Shown here one piece after another: positions 11,153 through 20,688 of a DNA stretch of 64,000 nucleotides (its first letter is position 1; each line of letters begins with the position of its first letter). The notes beneath the pieces were generated by a model, which ran no database searches, was not told the DNA's origin, and worked only from the letters and a program-made list of their open reading frames with translations. Where the stretch lies: the NCBI GenBank assembly GCA_963575745.1, contig CAUYUJ010001732.1, positions 1 to 64,000 of the forward strand, written 5' to 3'. Source of the DNA: Prorocentrum cordatum. Its lineage: Eukaryota; Sar; Dinophyceae; Prorocentrales; Prorocentraceae. Both the position numbers and the translations under genes were made by a program.

Positions 11153-11164
11153 GGGGGCGACCCC
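11153..11164 (+). repeat. GNRA hairpin copy 7
   Basis: GGGG-GCGA-CCCC, perfect stem, followed by TGCTGG. Here the third pair is G-C: another compensatory form. Confidence 0.65.
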
Positions 11165-11215
11165 TGCTGGCCTTGCCGCAGTGACAGATGCGCTTGTTAA
11201 CTCAGCTGATGAGAT

Positions 11216-11219
11216 GGCC
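11216..11219 (+). repeat. Target-site duplication, left (GGCC)
   Basis: GGCC directly before TGTC of the left LTR; its partner is at 20807-20810. Copia elements usually make 5-bp duplications. The fifth base does not match here, so this is a 4-bp or once-mutated 5-bp duplication. Confidence 0.65.
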
Positions 11220-11419
11220 TGTCTTCCCAGGGCCCTTGAGGGCCCGTGGTGTGTTCTCCTCCCCTGGTCCCTTTGGATCTCTCCCCGCCCCCGTGGTGTA
11301 GCCACTTTGGCTTAGGTGCTCTCAACCGTGTGCCCGTGAGGTCGCGGCCCAGAGAAAAGCCCCGTCTCCGCTCGTCCTTTTACGACTCGCAGATCCATGT
11401 GTCCATCCCATCAGTGACA
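11220..11419 (+). repeat. Left LTR
   Basis: 200 bp, TGTC...GACA termini. A short inverted repeat near the start (GGGCCCTTGAGGGCCC, 11230-11245) can fold into a 7-bp stem. It matches the right LTR except at three positions (A here, G there). Confidence 0.95.
11299..11316 (+). other. Spliced-leader-like sequence in the left LTR
   Basis: TAGCCACTTTGGCTTAGG matches the 3' 18 bases of the dinoflagellate trans-spliced leader at 15 of 18 positions. Its core AGCCA-CTT-TGGCT is a perfect 5-bp hairpin. The right LTR has the same sequence at 20686-20703. Chance similarity is not excluded. Confidence 0.4.
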
Positions 11420-11420
11420 G

Positions 11421-11436
11421 TGGTAAGCGGAGCGAT
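11421..11436 (+). other. Candidate primer-binding site
   Basis: TGGTAAGCGGAGCGAT lies one base after the left LTR. It resembles the TGGTAGCAGAG-type sites complementary to the 3' end of initiator Met-tRNA used by many LTR elements. Confirmation needs the host tRNA sequence. Confidence 0.45.
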
Positions 11437-13490
11437 GTCGGAGAGGCTCGCGGAGACCATGGGCGTTCCAGGCGCGGGCGATCACGAGCAGCAGAAGGGA
11501 GTGCAGGAACACGAGCAGCAGAAGGGAGTGCAGGAACATCAGGAGCCACTAGCAGACGCGTGGCAGTCACTACCTACGCCAGAGAGAGTTCGTCGAGGCC
11601 AAGATGACCCCTCGATCCAGGCAGATGCTCAGCAGTCATCAAGCTCTGCGAGTCAGGGGGCTGATCCGTGGAGTGCCTGGAGGAGCTCTTGGGAGTGGAA
11701 GGGGTGGTGGCAGGCCAGCGAGCATGACACATGGAGAGATGACGGCTGGGGATCATCGTCGGCGGCCTGGACGAATCCCCACACGGCTCCAAACAGAGAT
11801 TTTGGCGCTCCTCCTCCCTGGTTGAACTTCGAGAACCTCGAAACGTACAGGCATAATATACTAGCATGGACTCGACGTACTGGATTTCGGCCAGAGACTC
11901 AGGCAGGACGTATTCTAGAAGGCCTCCCAGTCGAACTACAGCTTAAGTTTCGAACGATCCGGGCCGATCTCGACTCGCAGGACGGTATCGACCGATATTT
12001 GAAGCACTTGTCACTACTGAACGGCGAGCGGCCTGGAGATCGCGAGAGGCTGGCACATAATGCAGCGCTGTTCAATCACATGATCAAGAAGGGAGAGTCG
12101 ATCACGGAGTTCGTTCTGAGACGTGACGCAGAGATTGCAGAAGCGGAACGATACGACCTGGCCTTGCCGGATCCGATCAAGTCGAGGTATCTCGAGGAAG
12201 GCGCTTGTCTCTCAGCGCAGAACAAGATCAACATGCGCACGTTGGCAGGAGGCAGGTATGACTTCAGTTCGATACGGGCCGCAATTCTGAAGTTGGATGT
12301 TAAAGATCAGCCGATCCTGCCGACGACGCACACGCCTGTGACGAAGGCGTTTGCGGCAGAGGTCTCAGAGGAGGCTCCCCCGCCGCCGGAGCAGTACCAG
12401 GACGAGGCTTTCTTGACTCAGATCGACGACTCCGTCGAGCTGCCAGAGGAGGATGTGGACATCTTCCTCGCCACGCTCGACGACCAGGACCTTGGCGAGA
12501 CCGAGGTGTTGCAGATCTTCGCGGCGGTGGTCGAGGATCGATTGGGCAAGGAAAAGAGGCGCACCTGGGCTGAGGCCAGGCGGCTCAAGGCTGCCAAGAA
12601 AGTGGACCGCGACTTCTTCGACAGGAAGAGAGCTGCTCGCCCAGGATTCAAGAGGCTCATGATGACCGACGTGAAGAAGCGCACCAGGTGCGCGAACTGC
12701 GGCGAGCGCGGCCACTGGGCGGAGTCGTGCAAGAGTCCGTTCAGATCCAAAGCGGACAGGATCGCCAGCGAGAAGGGCAAGAAGGATAGCGCGGGCAAGA
12801 GCTTCTTCTTCGACGTGCTGCCGGACGCGGACAGCTACATCCAGGTGGACGACTGGAACCAGCTGCTCAAGACGCTGCACGTGGCAGGGCCTGAGCTTTC
12901 GCTTCGGCAGCTGGGCGATCACGCCTTGGTAGACACTGCAGCGGGTCAGGCGCTCATCGGACGCGAGGACCTGGAGGTGATGAAGACCGCGTTCGAGAGA
13001 CGTGGATTCCGGATCCTGGTGAAGGAGGGCCCAGTGGCAGGAGTCACGTGCAACGGAGTCGGCGGCAAGGTCAACCCTGTAGGGAGGGCATGGGTCCCCG
13101 TCAGCATCTGGAAGTGCGGGATCGTGGAGTTCCTAGTGCTTCCTGGCCGGTGCCCACCTCTTCTACCGGCTCGGCTCTTGGAAGCAATGCACGCGGTGAT
13201 CGATTTGGGTAGTGATGAGATCGAGCTTGGCGATCGCGACAAGGTGCGACACACCCTCGTGCGGCACCTGGCCGGGCACAGGTCGATCAGCCTGATCCAC
13301 TGCGAGCCCGAGGACTTCTGCGTGCCGGACGACGTGATGACTCGCTTGCCGGCCGACGTGCGTGAGGACCTGAGGGGAGGGTGGGCATCTAGCTGCGCGA
13401 TGTCAGATTCCCCCTTTCTCCTCTCCCTCCTCGGTGTCGGGGAGTGTCGGGTCCCGGGAGCAGCGATCCAGAATTCGGGATCGAACTCCG
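11435..13490 (+). CDS. Copia Gag and aspartic protease
   Basis: The chosen start is ATG at 11435 (MSERLAETMG), the first Met after the left LTR and primer-binding-like site; the frame is open further upstream only through LTR sequence. A Gln/Glu/Trp-rich head is followed by a capsid-like region (WLNFENLETYRHNILAW near 11820, then LEGLPVELQLKFRTI). A CCHC zinc knuckle follows, CANCGERGHWAESC (about 12689-12730), which binds the RNA packaged by Gag. The retropepsin-like protease has LVDTAAG (near 12925) in place of the usual DTG/DSG and a later hydrophobic ILDLG-like turn (VIDLGSDEIELGDRD). Coding sense fades near 13400-13490, after which the next frame carries the protein. Confidence 0.85.
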
Positions 13491-13493
13491 TAG

Positions 13494-14125
13494 CCGTTTC
13501 GGCTCAGAAACTTCAGACGGTCAGTGGTACGCGCCTGCGCGATGGTGAAGGGCAAGTTCGGCACCCCGATGGTCAAGATGGGGCAGCCGCTCCGGAGGAG
13601 ACGCTCGGCAGCGGCGCTCAGGTGCGTGATGGAGGACGAGGAGCTGGAGGACTGGGGGGAGATTCCGGAGGAGTTGCAGGACCTGGACTTCACGGAGGAA
13701 GAGATGTCGATCCCCCTCAAGCAGAACTTCTGGGACGGTGTCCCGGTCCTGCTCAAGCCGATGCTCGCGTGGAGGAGGTTCGCCCTCAGGCTCTTGCACA
13801 TCGCCTCGGGGGTCGTGGGCATCAACGGGATCTCGATCATGTGGCCGGCCGCGGTGGAGATGCACTTCGAGAGCCAGGACACTTGTCCACACCCTCCCTG
13901 GGCAGTCAAGGAGGGATCCAACCCGACGAGCGTGTACAGCCACTGTCGGATGTGCCGGCTCCGGTTGTCGCTGCGGGACAAGACCCCAGCCGAGAAGGCA
14001 TCAGCGGAGGCGAAGAAGCAGGCGAGGTCCGCGAAGAAGGAGTCGTCGCAGCAGGCCAAGCGGGAGTTCGAGAAGGCGGAGCGCGAGAGCATGGTGGACG
14101 GCTACTCGCAGGACGGCCCTGGGCG
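13494..14125 (+). CDS. Copia polyprotein segment with a His/Cys cluster, next frame over
   Basis: This frame opens after a TAG at 13491-13493. It reads EDEELEDWGEIPEELQDLDF and PLKQNFWDGVPVLLKPMLAW, then CPHPPWAVKEGSNPTSVYSHCRMC, which looks like a zinc-binding C-x-H...H-C-x2-C cluster (about 13878-13960). A Lys/Glu-rich coiled-coil-like segment follows (AEKASAEAKKQARSAKKESS). Similar His/Cys clusters between protease and integrase occur in other dinoflagellate Copia elements, as I recall them. It lies between two segments in another frame, so either indels or programmed shifts separate the parts. Confidence 0.6.
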
Positions 14126-14650
14126 GCAGCGCCAGTGCCGCACGAGCCCCCGCGCCCGACCGCCCCGGGGGCTCGCCCGAAGTGGGCCCCGGGTGCCAGC
14201 AGCGGCTCGGGCGGCCCGAACCCCTCGGAGCTCGAGGAGGCGATGAAGCTCATCCAGTCCAGGATGTCGGTGCTCGAGCCGTCCGACCTTCCGGCGGGTG
14301 TGCCGCCGACGGCGGTGAAGAGCCCTCCGGCGACGCGTGCAGCGCCTCCGGCGCGCTCGCCGCCGCCCGTCCCGGGCAGGAGGATGCCGCCGCCGCTCTC
14401 GGCTCTCTCGGCACAGCAACTGCAGTCCAACCAGATGAAGACCTTGCTCGACCAGATGCACGTGATGGCAGAGCAGCTCGCCGAAGTCCAGCTGGGGCTT
14501 GCGACCGTTCCAGTGCGCCCGGCGGGCCCGATGAGCGACGAGGAGATCATGCGCCTGGCGCGCCGGATCAGGGCCGCGGATGCGGCAGCTCTCCACGCGG
14601 CAGCCGAGCCGCAGGAGGAGCACGACCTGGAGGGGGACCCGCACCTTTGA
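14126..14650 (+). CDS. Copia polyprotein segment back in the Gag frame
   Basis: Sense returns to the Gag frame with PSELEEAMKLIQSRMSVLEP, a Pro-rich stretch, then QLQSNQMKTLLDQMHVMAEQ (amphipathic, coiled-coil-like) and MSDEEIMRLARRIRAADAAA, ending at TGA 14648-14650. The following pol frame starts essentially at this stop, one frame back. The arrangement could be a Gag-Pol frameshift site or an indel. Confidence 0.55.
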   Translation, partial: AAPVPHEPPRPTAPGARPKWAPGASSGSGGPNPSELEEAMKLIQSRMSVLEPSDLPAGVPPTAVKSPPATRAAPPARSPPPVPGRRMPPPLSALSAQQLQSNQMKTLLDQMHVMAEQLAEVQLGLATVPVRPAGPMSDEEIMRLARRIRAADAAALHAAAEPQEEHDLEGDPHL

Positions 14651-17600
14651 GGAGCTCCTGGGCGGCGCTAGGGGACTGGCCCGAGATAGATCAGAAGCGA
14701 TCGATCGGCAAGCTCGCCCCATCCGAGATCAGTGATCTGGTCCTCCACGATCTCTCGGTCCAGATGGTCCGCGATCGTCAGGTCCGTGACGGGCCCTCTG
14801 CCCCGGGACGCGCTCGGGGCATCTGGGATCGGATCGAGGCTCGGGAGGTCTCTCTCGATCACGTCAGCGACGAGCTCGGATGGCATTCTCGGACTCTCGG
14901 AGCGACGGATCGGTTTGCTTTCTTTGTCGGAGTGGCTCTGGGCAAGAGCGGCGGTCGGCCACCCAGGAGCCTCATGCCGGCTGGCATTCACAGGATTACG
15001 GTCCGCCGCGAAGGTTCTATTCTGCTAGATTCGTTGTGGCGGCACGTTTGCTACAGAGAGCTGGGCAAGAAACTTAGCCAGGAAAAGGCTTCGGACTGCT
15101 CGATCGATCTCTGGACGTCTAGGGTGGAGGAGGATCAGGAGGAGCGAGAGGAGGATGAGGAGAGGGCGAGAAGGCAAGTCACGGCCTCAGAAGGCCTTAG
15201 TCGGCCTGGGCCTCGGTGCGGGCCCGGAGGGGTCGCGGCCTCAGATGGCCTCAGCGGGCTTGGGGCTCGGAGCGACGATGCCACTAGCTTAGCAGATAGC
15301 GTGCCCCGATCGGCCGTTCGGGACCCCGGCAGTTGTGGTCCAGGAGCTAAGGGGACTGGTCGGTACTACGTCGTGGAGTCCGACGCGTTCGTGGCCCTGA
15401 GGCTTGCGGGGGTTTCGGAAGAGCTGGAGGCCCCCACGGTTCCACGTAAGGTTCGTCAGGCAGCCCTTCAGGCCCTAGATGGCTCGGGGGTTGACAAGAG
15501 GCACGCCTGGAGGAGGCGTAAGCTCATCTCGTCCGAGGCCCGGAGAGGAGGGACTTCCCTTCTCGAAGTTTTCTCTCCCGTTCGAGTCTCGGCCCTTCTG
15601 GCCAAGAGAGGGTATCGGGTGTCTCCCGCCGTCGACTCCGAGACCGGCTGGGACTTAGACACCCCGGAGGGGATCAGGAGGCTCTGGGACCTGATTAGGA
15701 AGGACCAACCCCAATGTATCTCAATGTCGCCCGTGTGTCGAGCTTTCAGCGTCGCTTTCGCCAGCAATTGGGACCGCGTGGGCCTGAGCGAGAGAGGCGA
15801 GACAGAGCGCAAGGGTCTCGCCTTCATGCAACTGTGCTGCGAGATAGCAGCTTACCAGATGTCCCTCGGGAGGGACTTCGTGCTTGAGCATCCCGAGTCG
15901 GCCAGCTCTTGGGAGCTTGAGTGCGTGAAGGTGATCGCGTCCTCGCCGGGAGTGGTCTCCCGAGTTTTGGACCAGTGCCGATGCGGCCTCTCAGTGGCTC
16001 CGGGGACCCTCTCTAAGAAACCAACCCGGTTCCTGGCCAGTCAGGGGGCTCTTCTGGAAGAATGTGGCAGGAGGTGCACGGGGCAGCACGAGCATCTCCC
16101 CCTGGAGGGGAGCAGCAGGACACGCAAGGCGCAGCGCTACCCTTCCAAGCTCGTGACGGCGCTGGCGAACGGGCTCGAGACGGCGCTGTGGCAGCGTGAG
16201 GCTAGCTTGAGCGCCCCAGTCTTCCCCTCTGGCGCCGAAGGTCGCGAGGCTCGGCCTGATGACGGCCCAGAGGCTGATGGTGCCGGTGCCCCGGCTTCCG
16301 AAGACGAAGAGGCGGCTACCCAGCCGGTCCGGTCCCCCGGGAACCCCCAGGACGTGGCCCTAGACAAGGGCCTCCAGGAAGAAATCTCGAAGCTGCACGT
16401 GAACCTCGGCCATCCTATGTTGGATGACTTCGTCTGGACCCTTCGGATAGCCGGGGCTCGACCAGAGATTCTTCACTGGGTGAAGCACAAGTTTCAATGC
16501 CCTCACTGTGCTTCCCACTCCCGTCCCTACTGGCGAAGAAAGGCCCACCTTCCCCGAACGTATCGATTCAACCGGTTGCTGTCAGTCGATCTCTTTTACC
16601 TTGAGTTCCAGGGCGAGAGTTTACCAGTTCTCAATATGGTAGACCATGGCACCAGCTATCAGCAGTGCTGTCTTTTAGAGGATGATCGCTCGGCGACGGT
16701 ATGGGCGGCTCTCGCCCGCTGGTGGATTCGTCCGTTCGGCCTTCCCGAGATGATTCTCTCCGACGGCGGTGCCGAATTCGGAGCGAGCTTCTCGAGAGGA
16801 TGTGAACATCACGGAATCTACCTGCAGGTGATACCCGCCAATTCACCCCACTTTAATGGCAAGTGCGAGCGCCACGGTGGCATCGTGAAGAATGCTGTGT
16901 CTCGGGCCTCTCTGTCGGCCACCCCGACGAGTCGACAGGAGGTGGACATGCTGCTTTGTGAGGTGGTTTCAGGCAAGAACCGTACCTTCCACCGGGGAGG
17001 GTACAGCCCGGCGCAGATGGTCTTCGGAGAAAACCCCCGGGTCCCGAGGTCCATGCTGAGCGACGATGCTGTAGATGACGTTGGGGTCGAGGATCTCCGG
17101 GCCAGCGCTGTGGACCAGGACACGGCGGCCGCAGCCTTCGCTCGGGCTCATCAACTGAGGTCCGAGGCGCAGCGGGCCCTAGCGGCTCATGATGCCCGTG
17201 ATCGGCTCGCCGAGGCGTCCAAGGCACGCCGACATGTGGACAAGGTCTACCAGCCGGGGGAATGGGTTTACGTCTGGAGGAAAATCACTTCGGCCAACCG
17301 AAGTCACGACTTGCAGCGGGACCGCTGGACGGGCCCCGGGGCCGTGGTATTCCAGGCCCGCAGCACGGTGTGGGTGGCCATGCGCCACCGTCTGCTGAAA
17401 TGTTCGATCGAGCAGATCCGCCCCGCCACGCGGCCTGAGGCTCTGGGCGCGGAGCTCCTCGACAACCCTCGGTTTGATCAACTTCGGCAGGAGCTGAGAA
17501 ACCCGGGGAAGCGAGTGGGCGCCGTGGATGTTGCTGCTGAGGGCCCTTCCCCCCCCGAGGCCTGGGATGCCCCAGGCGACCTGGGCGCTCCGGAAAGCGA

Positions 17601-20600
17601 CGTCCGGAGGCCCGCGAGGGCCCCAGGTATCCCGCCGGCTGTAGTGGAGGCCCCGGCGGCGCCTGCTTCGGTGGGGGGGTCCACGTTTCCCAGGCAGATC
17701 TCGGAGTATGAGCCCCTGCCCGAGGACCTGCGTCGAGCGTTGGATGCCCCGGCCCCGCCTCCCCGGCCCATCGACTTGGGCCGAGGCGTTCCTGGCCCCG
17801 AGCCCCCAGAGGTCGTTGCGGTCGACTCCGACTCTGACCCGCCCGAGGAGCCGGCGGCGAGGCTCCCGCGGAGGCCGGCGGAAGACGCTCCCGAGGGGGC
17901 CCCTGCCCCGTCCCGGAGAAGGGGGGGGCTCAGGAGCTCCTCCAGCACGGCCGAGTTGGAAAGAGAAAGGGCAGCAGTGAGGACCAGCTGGGGACTTCCA
18001 CCGCCCTCGGTTCTCGTGCGTGCGCCTGGTCAATATCTTACTCCTGCGGAGTCTCTTTCCGGCTCGGGAAGAGTTGCCAGGATGGTGTCCGAGCGCGAGG
18101 GCGCCGGCGCTGACTCCTCCTCTCGAGCGACGGCGGGCTCTGGCTCGGTCCTTGGGGACCGCGGCAGGGAGCTCGTACCTCGGGCGGAGCCTCAAGTTTT
18201 AAGAGCGGCCGCGAGCCGTCGGAGCCGGTCCCCCCCTCCGTCTGGGGAGAGAGGGGCGGACGCTCCAGGAGAAGGCAATTGGCCACAGCCTACCTGGCAC
18301 CCACATCCGGTCACGGGGGAACCAGTCCTGGGACTGGTGGGATTTGAGGACCTCGGAGGGGATGAGGACCTCGATCAGGATCGGATGTTGTGCGAAGAGC
18401 TGCTGGCCCGAGGTTTCACTTGCGACACCTCTCTTGCCGCTTGCGACAAGGGGGGTACCTTTTTCTTTGATTTGCCAGACTGTTTTTCTGGGCTCGCCAG
18501 TCCGCCCGTGCCTCGACGAGGTGCCGAGGTCCAGTTGAAAAACCTGAGCCCGGAGGAGAGGGAGCGTTTCGTGGCGTCAGACGCTAAGGAATGGGCGGCC
18601 ATGACAGCCTCCGGGGCGGTGCGCGTCCTCAGCTTGGAGGAGTCTCGCTTGACGCGACGGCGTCACCCGGATCGTATTTTGTCTTCGCGGATGGTCAGGA
18701 GATTTAAGCCTTCCGAGGGGGTCGGCAACCCTCCCACCGCGAAGAGCAGGTGGTGCGTCCATGGGCACCAGGACCCCGACAGTGATACCCTCCAGGTGTA
18801 CGCACCCACTCCACAATCCGAGTCGATTATGCTTGTGCTCCAGGTGATAGCGTCCATGGAATGGCCCCTGGGAATCGCGGACGCGAAAAATGCGTTTTGC
18901 CAAAGCAATAAGTTGGTCCGGCCCCGGGGAGCGATTTACGTTGAGGCATGTTCTGGCCTCGGGTTGCCCGGGGAAACCCTCATCGAGCTTGTGGCGCCAG
19001 TGTACGGCCTCAATGATGCCCCACTGTTGTGGCATAGAACCCTTACGGAGTATCTTAGCGAGATTGGTTTTCGGCGTTCTCTTCTAGAGCCATGTCTCTG
19101 GCTGCAAAGGTCCGCCTCCGGTCGGCTTCAGTCCCTTGTGCTCATCGAGGTGGACGATTTGATCGTCTCCGGAGATGCTAAGGTGCTTTCGAGTTTGAAG
19201 GAGCGCCTCTTTGAGCGCTTCAAGTTCGGTAAATGGGAAGAGGGGGAGGCTGACTATGCGGGGCGGCACATCCAGCAGAAGGGAACGAAGATAATCGTAG
19301 ATCAGGAGAAATATGTCCGAGAGCAACTGACCCCCATTGCCCTTGACAAGCATCGCCGAGGGGAGACCTCGAGCGCCTTGACTGCCGCGGAAATTTCGTC
19401 TTACAGGACGACCGTGGCCCAGATCCAGTGGCTGGCGCGCGAGTCGCGTCCAGATGTCTGCGGCAGCGCCTCGTTGTTGGCGGCCGCTTTGCCTGAGCCG
19501 ACAGTCGAGGGCGCCCTGATGGCGAATAAGGCAGTCAAGTTTCTTCGTGCTTCAGCCTCCCAGCACATCACGATTTGGCCCCTCGATCCCCTTGCTACTA
19601 CGTTTGTTACCGCGTCCGACGCAGGAGGTCCCGGGTCCGCTCGCCGGGGGGGCGCTCAGGCTGGATGGCTCGTGTTTGCAGCGGATGGTGCCATTCGCGA
19701 GAACCGCCGTGCGAGAGTGAGCCTGCTGTCGTGGCGTAGCCAGCGGCTCAAGAGAGTCGTGGCCAGCACGATCGCAGCTGAGACTCTGGCACTTTCCGGA
19801 GCTGTGGCGGAAGCCCAGTGGCTTCAGATCATGTGGCGGGATGTAGTTTTTGGGGACGTTCAGCGTCCCGACTGGATGGCCTCCCAGGGGCCCTTCTCGG
19901 TGATTCTGGCTCGTGAGTGCGAGATCGGAGACTCGGCCTCATCTCTGTCCGTGGTGGACGCTAAGAGCGTGTTCGATACGCTGTCCAAGAACAGCGCCGG
20001 ATCGAGGGCGGATCGTCGCAATGCCATTGAAATGGCGGTCATTCGAGATTCGTTGAGCAATATCGGATCGAAGGTTCGGTGGCTCCCGCACGGCATGATG
20101 CCGGCTGATCCTTTGACTAAGATCGACCCTAGTCGCGGCAACGCTGCCCTGCACGACGTGCTGACTCGAGGCACGTTGTGTCTGATCGACGAAGAAGGCC
20201 ACGTGGACGAAAGGTCCCTCAATCTCTCGCTAAAGTCGAGGTCCCGGGGAGCTTCGAAGAAGGTCTTGAGCGAGCATGCTAAGGTTCAGGCGGTGACTAC
20301 CGAGGGAACTAAGGTGAGGTTTGAGGAGGTAGAGGAGGAAGAGGAGGGAGGAGAGGCGAGCAGAGGAGGTAGAGGGGAGTACGGAGGAGAGGTGGAGAGG
20401 AGCAGCGGCGGCGGCGGCGGAGCGGCGGCGACGGCCCCGCGCCCGCCCCGCATACCGCCCCGCGCAAGTTCGAGGCCCGGCGGCCTGCCCGGCCAACTCA
20501 GGGAGGAGGAGGAGGAGGAGGAGGAGAGCGGCCCGTGCGACGACTCGTGCCCGGCTTTCCTCATATATGACGGCGACGGTGTTCGATCCACGAAAATTGG

Positions 20601-20688
20601 TCCCGCTGTCTTCCCGGGGCCCTTGAGGGCCCGTGGTGTGTTCTCCTCCCCTGGTCCCTTTGGATCTCTCCCCGCCCCCGTGGTGTAG
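14650..20688 (+). CDS. Copia Pol: methyltransferase-like domain, integrase, RT, RNase H
   Basis: About 2,010 codons without a stop. Domains in order, approximate residues: SAM-methyltransferase-like 300-518 (SLLEVFSP 15556; MSPVCRAFS 15721, like the DNMT catalytic PPCQxFS; FVLEHPES 15877). Integrase 580-800: HVNLGH and CPHC zinc site, Asp in SVDLFYL, Asp in LSDGGAEF, Glu in NGKCERHGG. A Pro/Arg-rich linker. RT 1307-1560: ADAKNAFC and the catalytic box LIEVDDLIVSG (19141-19170), Glu replacing the usual Tyr of YVDD. RNase H 1650-1820: TASDAGG, AAETLAL, SVVDAKSVFDT, ADPLTK, all acidic residues kept. An acidic, Gly-rich tail runs into the right LTR and stops there at 20686. No own start codon; expected to be made as a Gag-Pol fusion. 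Confidence 0.85.
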   Translation, partial: RSSWAALGDWPEIDQKRSIGKLAPSEISDLVLHDLSVQMVRDRQVRDGPSAPGRARGIWDRIEAREVSLDHVSDELGWHSRTLGATDRFAFFVGVALGKSGGRPPRSLMPAGIHRITVRREGSILLDSLWRHVCYRELGKKLSQEKASDCSIDLWTSRVEEDQEEREEDEERARRQVTASEGLSRPGPRCGPGGVAASDGLSGLGARSDDATSLADSVPRSAVRDPGSCGPGAKGTGRYYVVESDAFVALRLAGVSEELEAPTVPRKVRQAALQALDGSGVDKRHAWRRRKLISSEARRGGTSLLEVFSPVRVSALLAKRGYRVSPAVDSETGWDLDTPEGIRRLWDLIRKDQPQCISMSPVCRAFSVAFASNWDRVGLSERGETERKGLAFMQLCCEIAAYQMSLGRDFVLEHPESASSWELECVKVIASSPGVVSRVLDQCRCGLSVAPGTLSKKPTRFLASQGALLEECGRRCTGQHEHLPLEGSSRTRKAQRYPSKLVTALANGLETALWQREASLSAPVFPSGAEGREARPDDGPEADGAGAPASEDEEAATQPVRSPGNPQDVALDKGLQEEISKLHVNLGHPMLDDFVWTLRIAGARPEILHWVKHKFQCPHCASHSRPYWRRKAHLPRTYRFNRLLSVDLFYLEFQGESLPVLNMVDHGTSYQQCCLLEDDRSATVWAALARWWIRPFGLPEMILSDGGAEFGASFSRGCEHHGIYLQVIPANSPHFNGKCERHGGIVKNAVSRASLSATPTSRQEVDMLLCEVVSGKNRTFHRGGYSPAQMVFGENPRVPRSMLSDDAVDDVGVEDLRASAVDQDTAAAAFARAHQLRSEAQRALAAHDARDRLAEASKARRHVDKVYQPGEWVYVWRKITSANRSHDLQRDRWTGPGAVVFQARSTVWVAMRHRLLKCSIEQIRPATRPEALGAELLDNPRFDQLRQELRNPGKRVGAVDVAAEGPSPPEAWDAPGDLGAPESDVRRPARAPGIPPAVVEAPAAPASVGGSTFPRQISEYEPLPEDLRRALDAPAPPPRPIDLGRGVPGPEPPEVVAVDSDSDPPEEPAARLPRRPAEDAPEGAPAPSRRRGGLRSSSSTAELERERAAVRTSWGLPPPSVLVRAPGQYLTPAESLSGSGRVARMVSEREGAGADSSSRATAGSGSVLGDRGRELVPRAEPQVLRAAASRRSRSPPPSGERGADAPGEGNWPQPTWHPHPVTGEPVLGLVGFEDLGGDEDLDQDRMLCEELLARGFTCDTSLAACDKGGTFFFDLPDCFSGLASPPVPRRGAEVQLKNLSPEERERFVASDAKEWAAMTASGAVRVLSLEESRLTRRRHPDRILSSRMVRRFKPSEGVGNPPTAKSRWCVHGHQDPDSDTLQVYAPTPQSESIMLVLQVIASMEWPLGIADAKNAFCQSNKLVRPRGAIYVEACSGLGLPGETLIELVAPVYGLNDAPLLWHRTLTEYLSEIGFRRSLLEPCLWLQRSASGRLQSLVLIEVDDLIVSGDAKVLSSLKERLFERFKFGKWEEGEADYAGRHIQQKGTKIIVDQEKYVREQLTPIALDKHRRGETSSALTAAEISSYRTTVAQIQWLARESRPDVCGSASLLAAALPEPTVEGALMANKAVKFLRASASQHITIWPLDPLATTFVTASDAGGPGSARRGGAQAGWLVFAADGAIRENRRARVSLLSWRSQRLKRVVASTIAAETLALSGAVAEAQWLQIMWRDVVFGDVQRPDWMASQGPFSVILARECEIGDSASSLSVVDAKSVFDTLSKNSAGSRADRRNAIEMAVIRDSLSNIGSKVRWLPHGMMPADPLTKIDPSRGNAALHDVLTRGTLCLIDEEGHVDERSLNLSLKSRSRGASKKVLSEHAKVQAVTTEGTKVRFEEVEEEEEGGEASRGGRGEYGGEVERSSGGGGGAAATAPRPPRIPPRASSRPGGLPGQLREEEEEEEESGPCDDSCPAFLIYDGDGVRSTKIGPAVFPGPLRARGVFSSPGPFGSLPAPVV

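Larger units (their letters stand above)
9099..11219 (+). pseudogene. Tpt1/KptA-like RNA 2'-phosphotransferase domain protein, 5' part, split by a Copia element
   Basis: The family removes 2'-phosphates from RNA, transferring them to NAD+; it belongs to the ADP-ribosyltransferase superfamily. The opening SK-x-LRH motif is SKDITTMLRH (9984-10013). The central block RIEIY...IRCVGGHS is at 10300-10403; the family norm is IRxxQGHS. HGTTYRAWSSIVKTGII begins at 10479, with the family's HGT. The C-terminal DIVIDMNIATQYGCRFWL...AIMTEDVVPAAAI begins at 10686. Catalytic-type Arg-His and HGT are all present. The LRH-to-HGT spacing (about 155 residues) exceeds the norm because of an insert. A Pro/Ala-rich, acidic region precedes the domain and a Pro/Ala/Ser-rich tail follows. 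The frame is cut at 11219 by the Copia LTR and resumes in phase at 20811. No start codon is defensible, since coding runs in from fragment D. Its substrate is unknown. Confidence 0.7.

Noticed and set aside
11246-11434. Gag starting inside the LTR (MVCSPPLVPLDL)
   Set aside because: The same sequence occurs in the right LTR and precedes the primer-binding-like site; ATG 11435 fits better.
13738-14640. Upstream part of the very long Pol frame
   Set aside because: Arg/Ser/Gly-rich shadow; the other two frames carry the protein-like sequence until about 14650.
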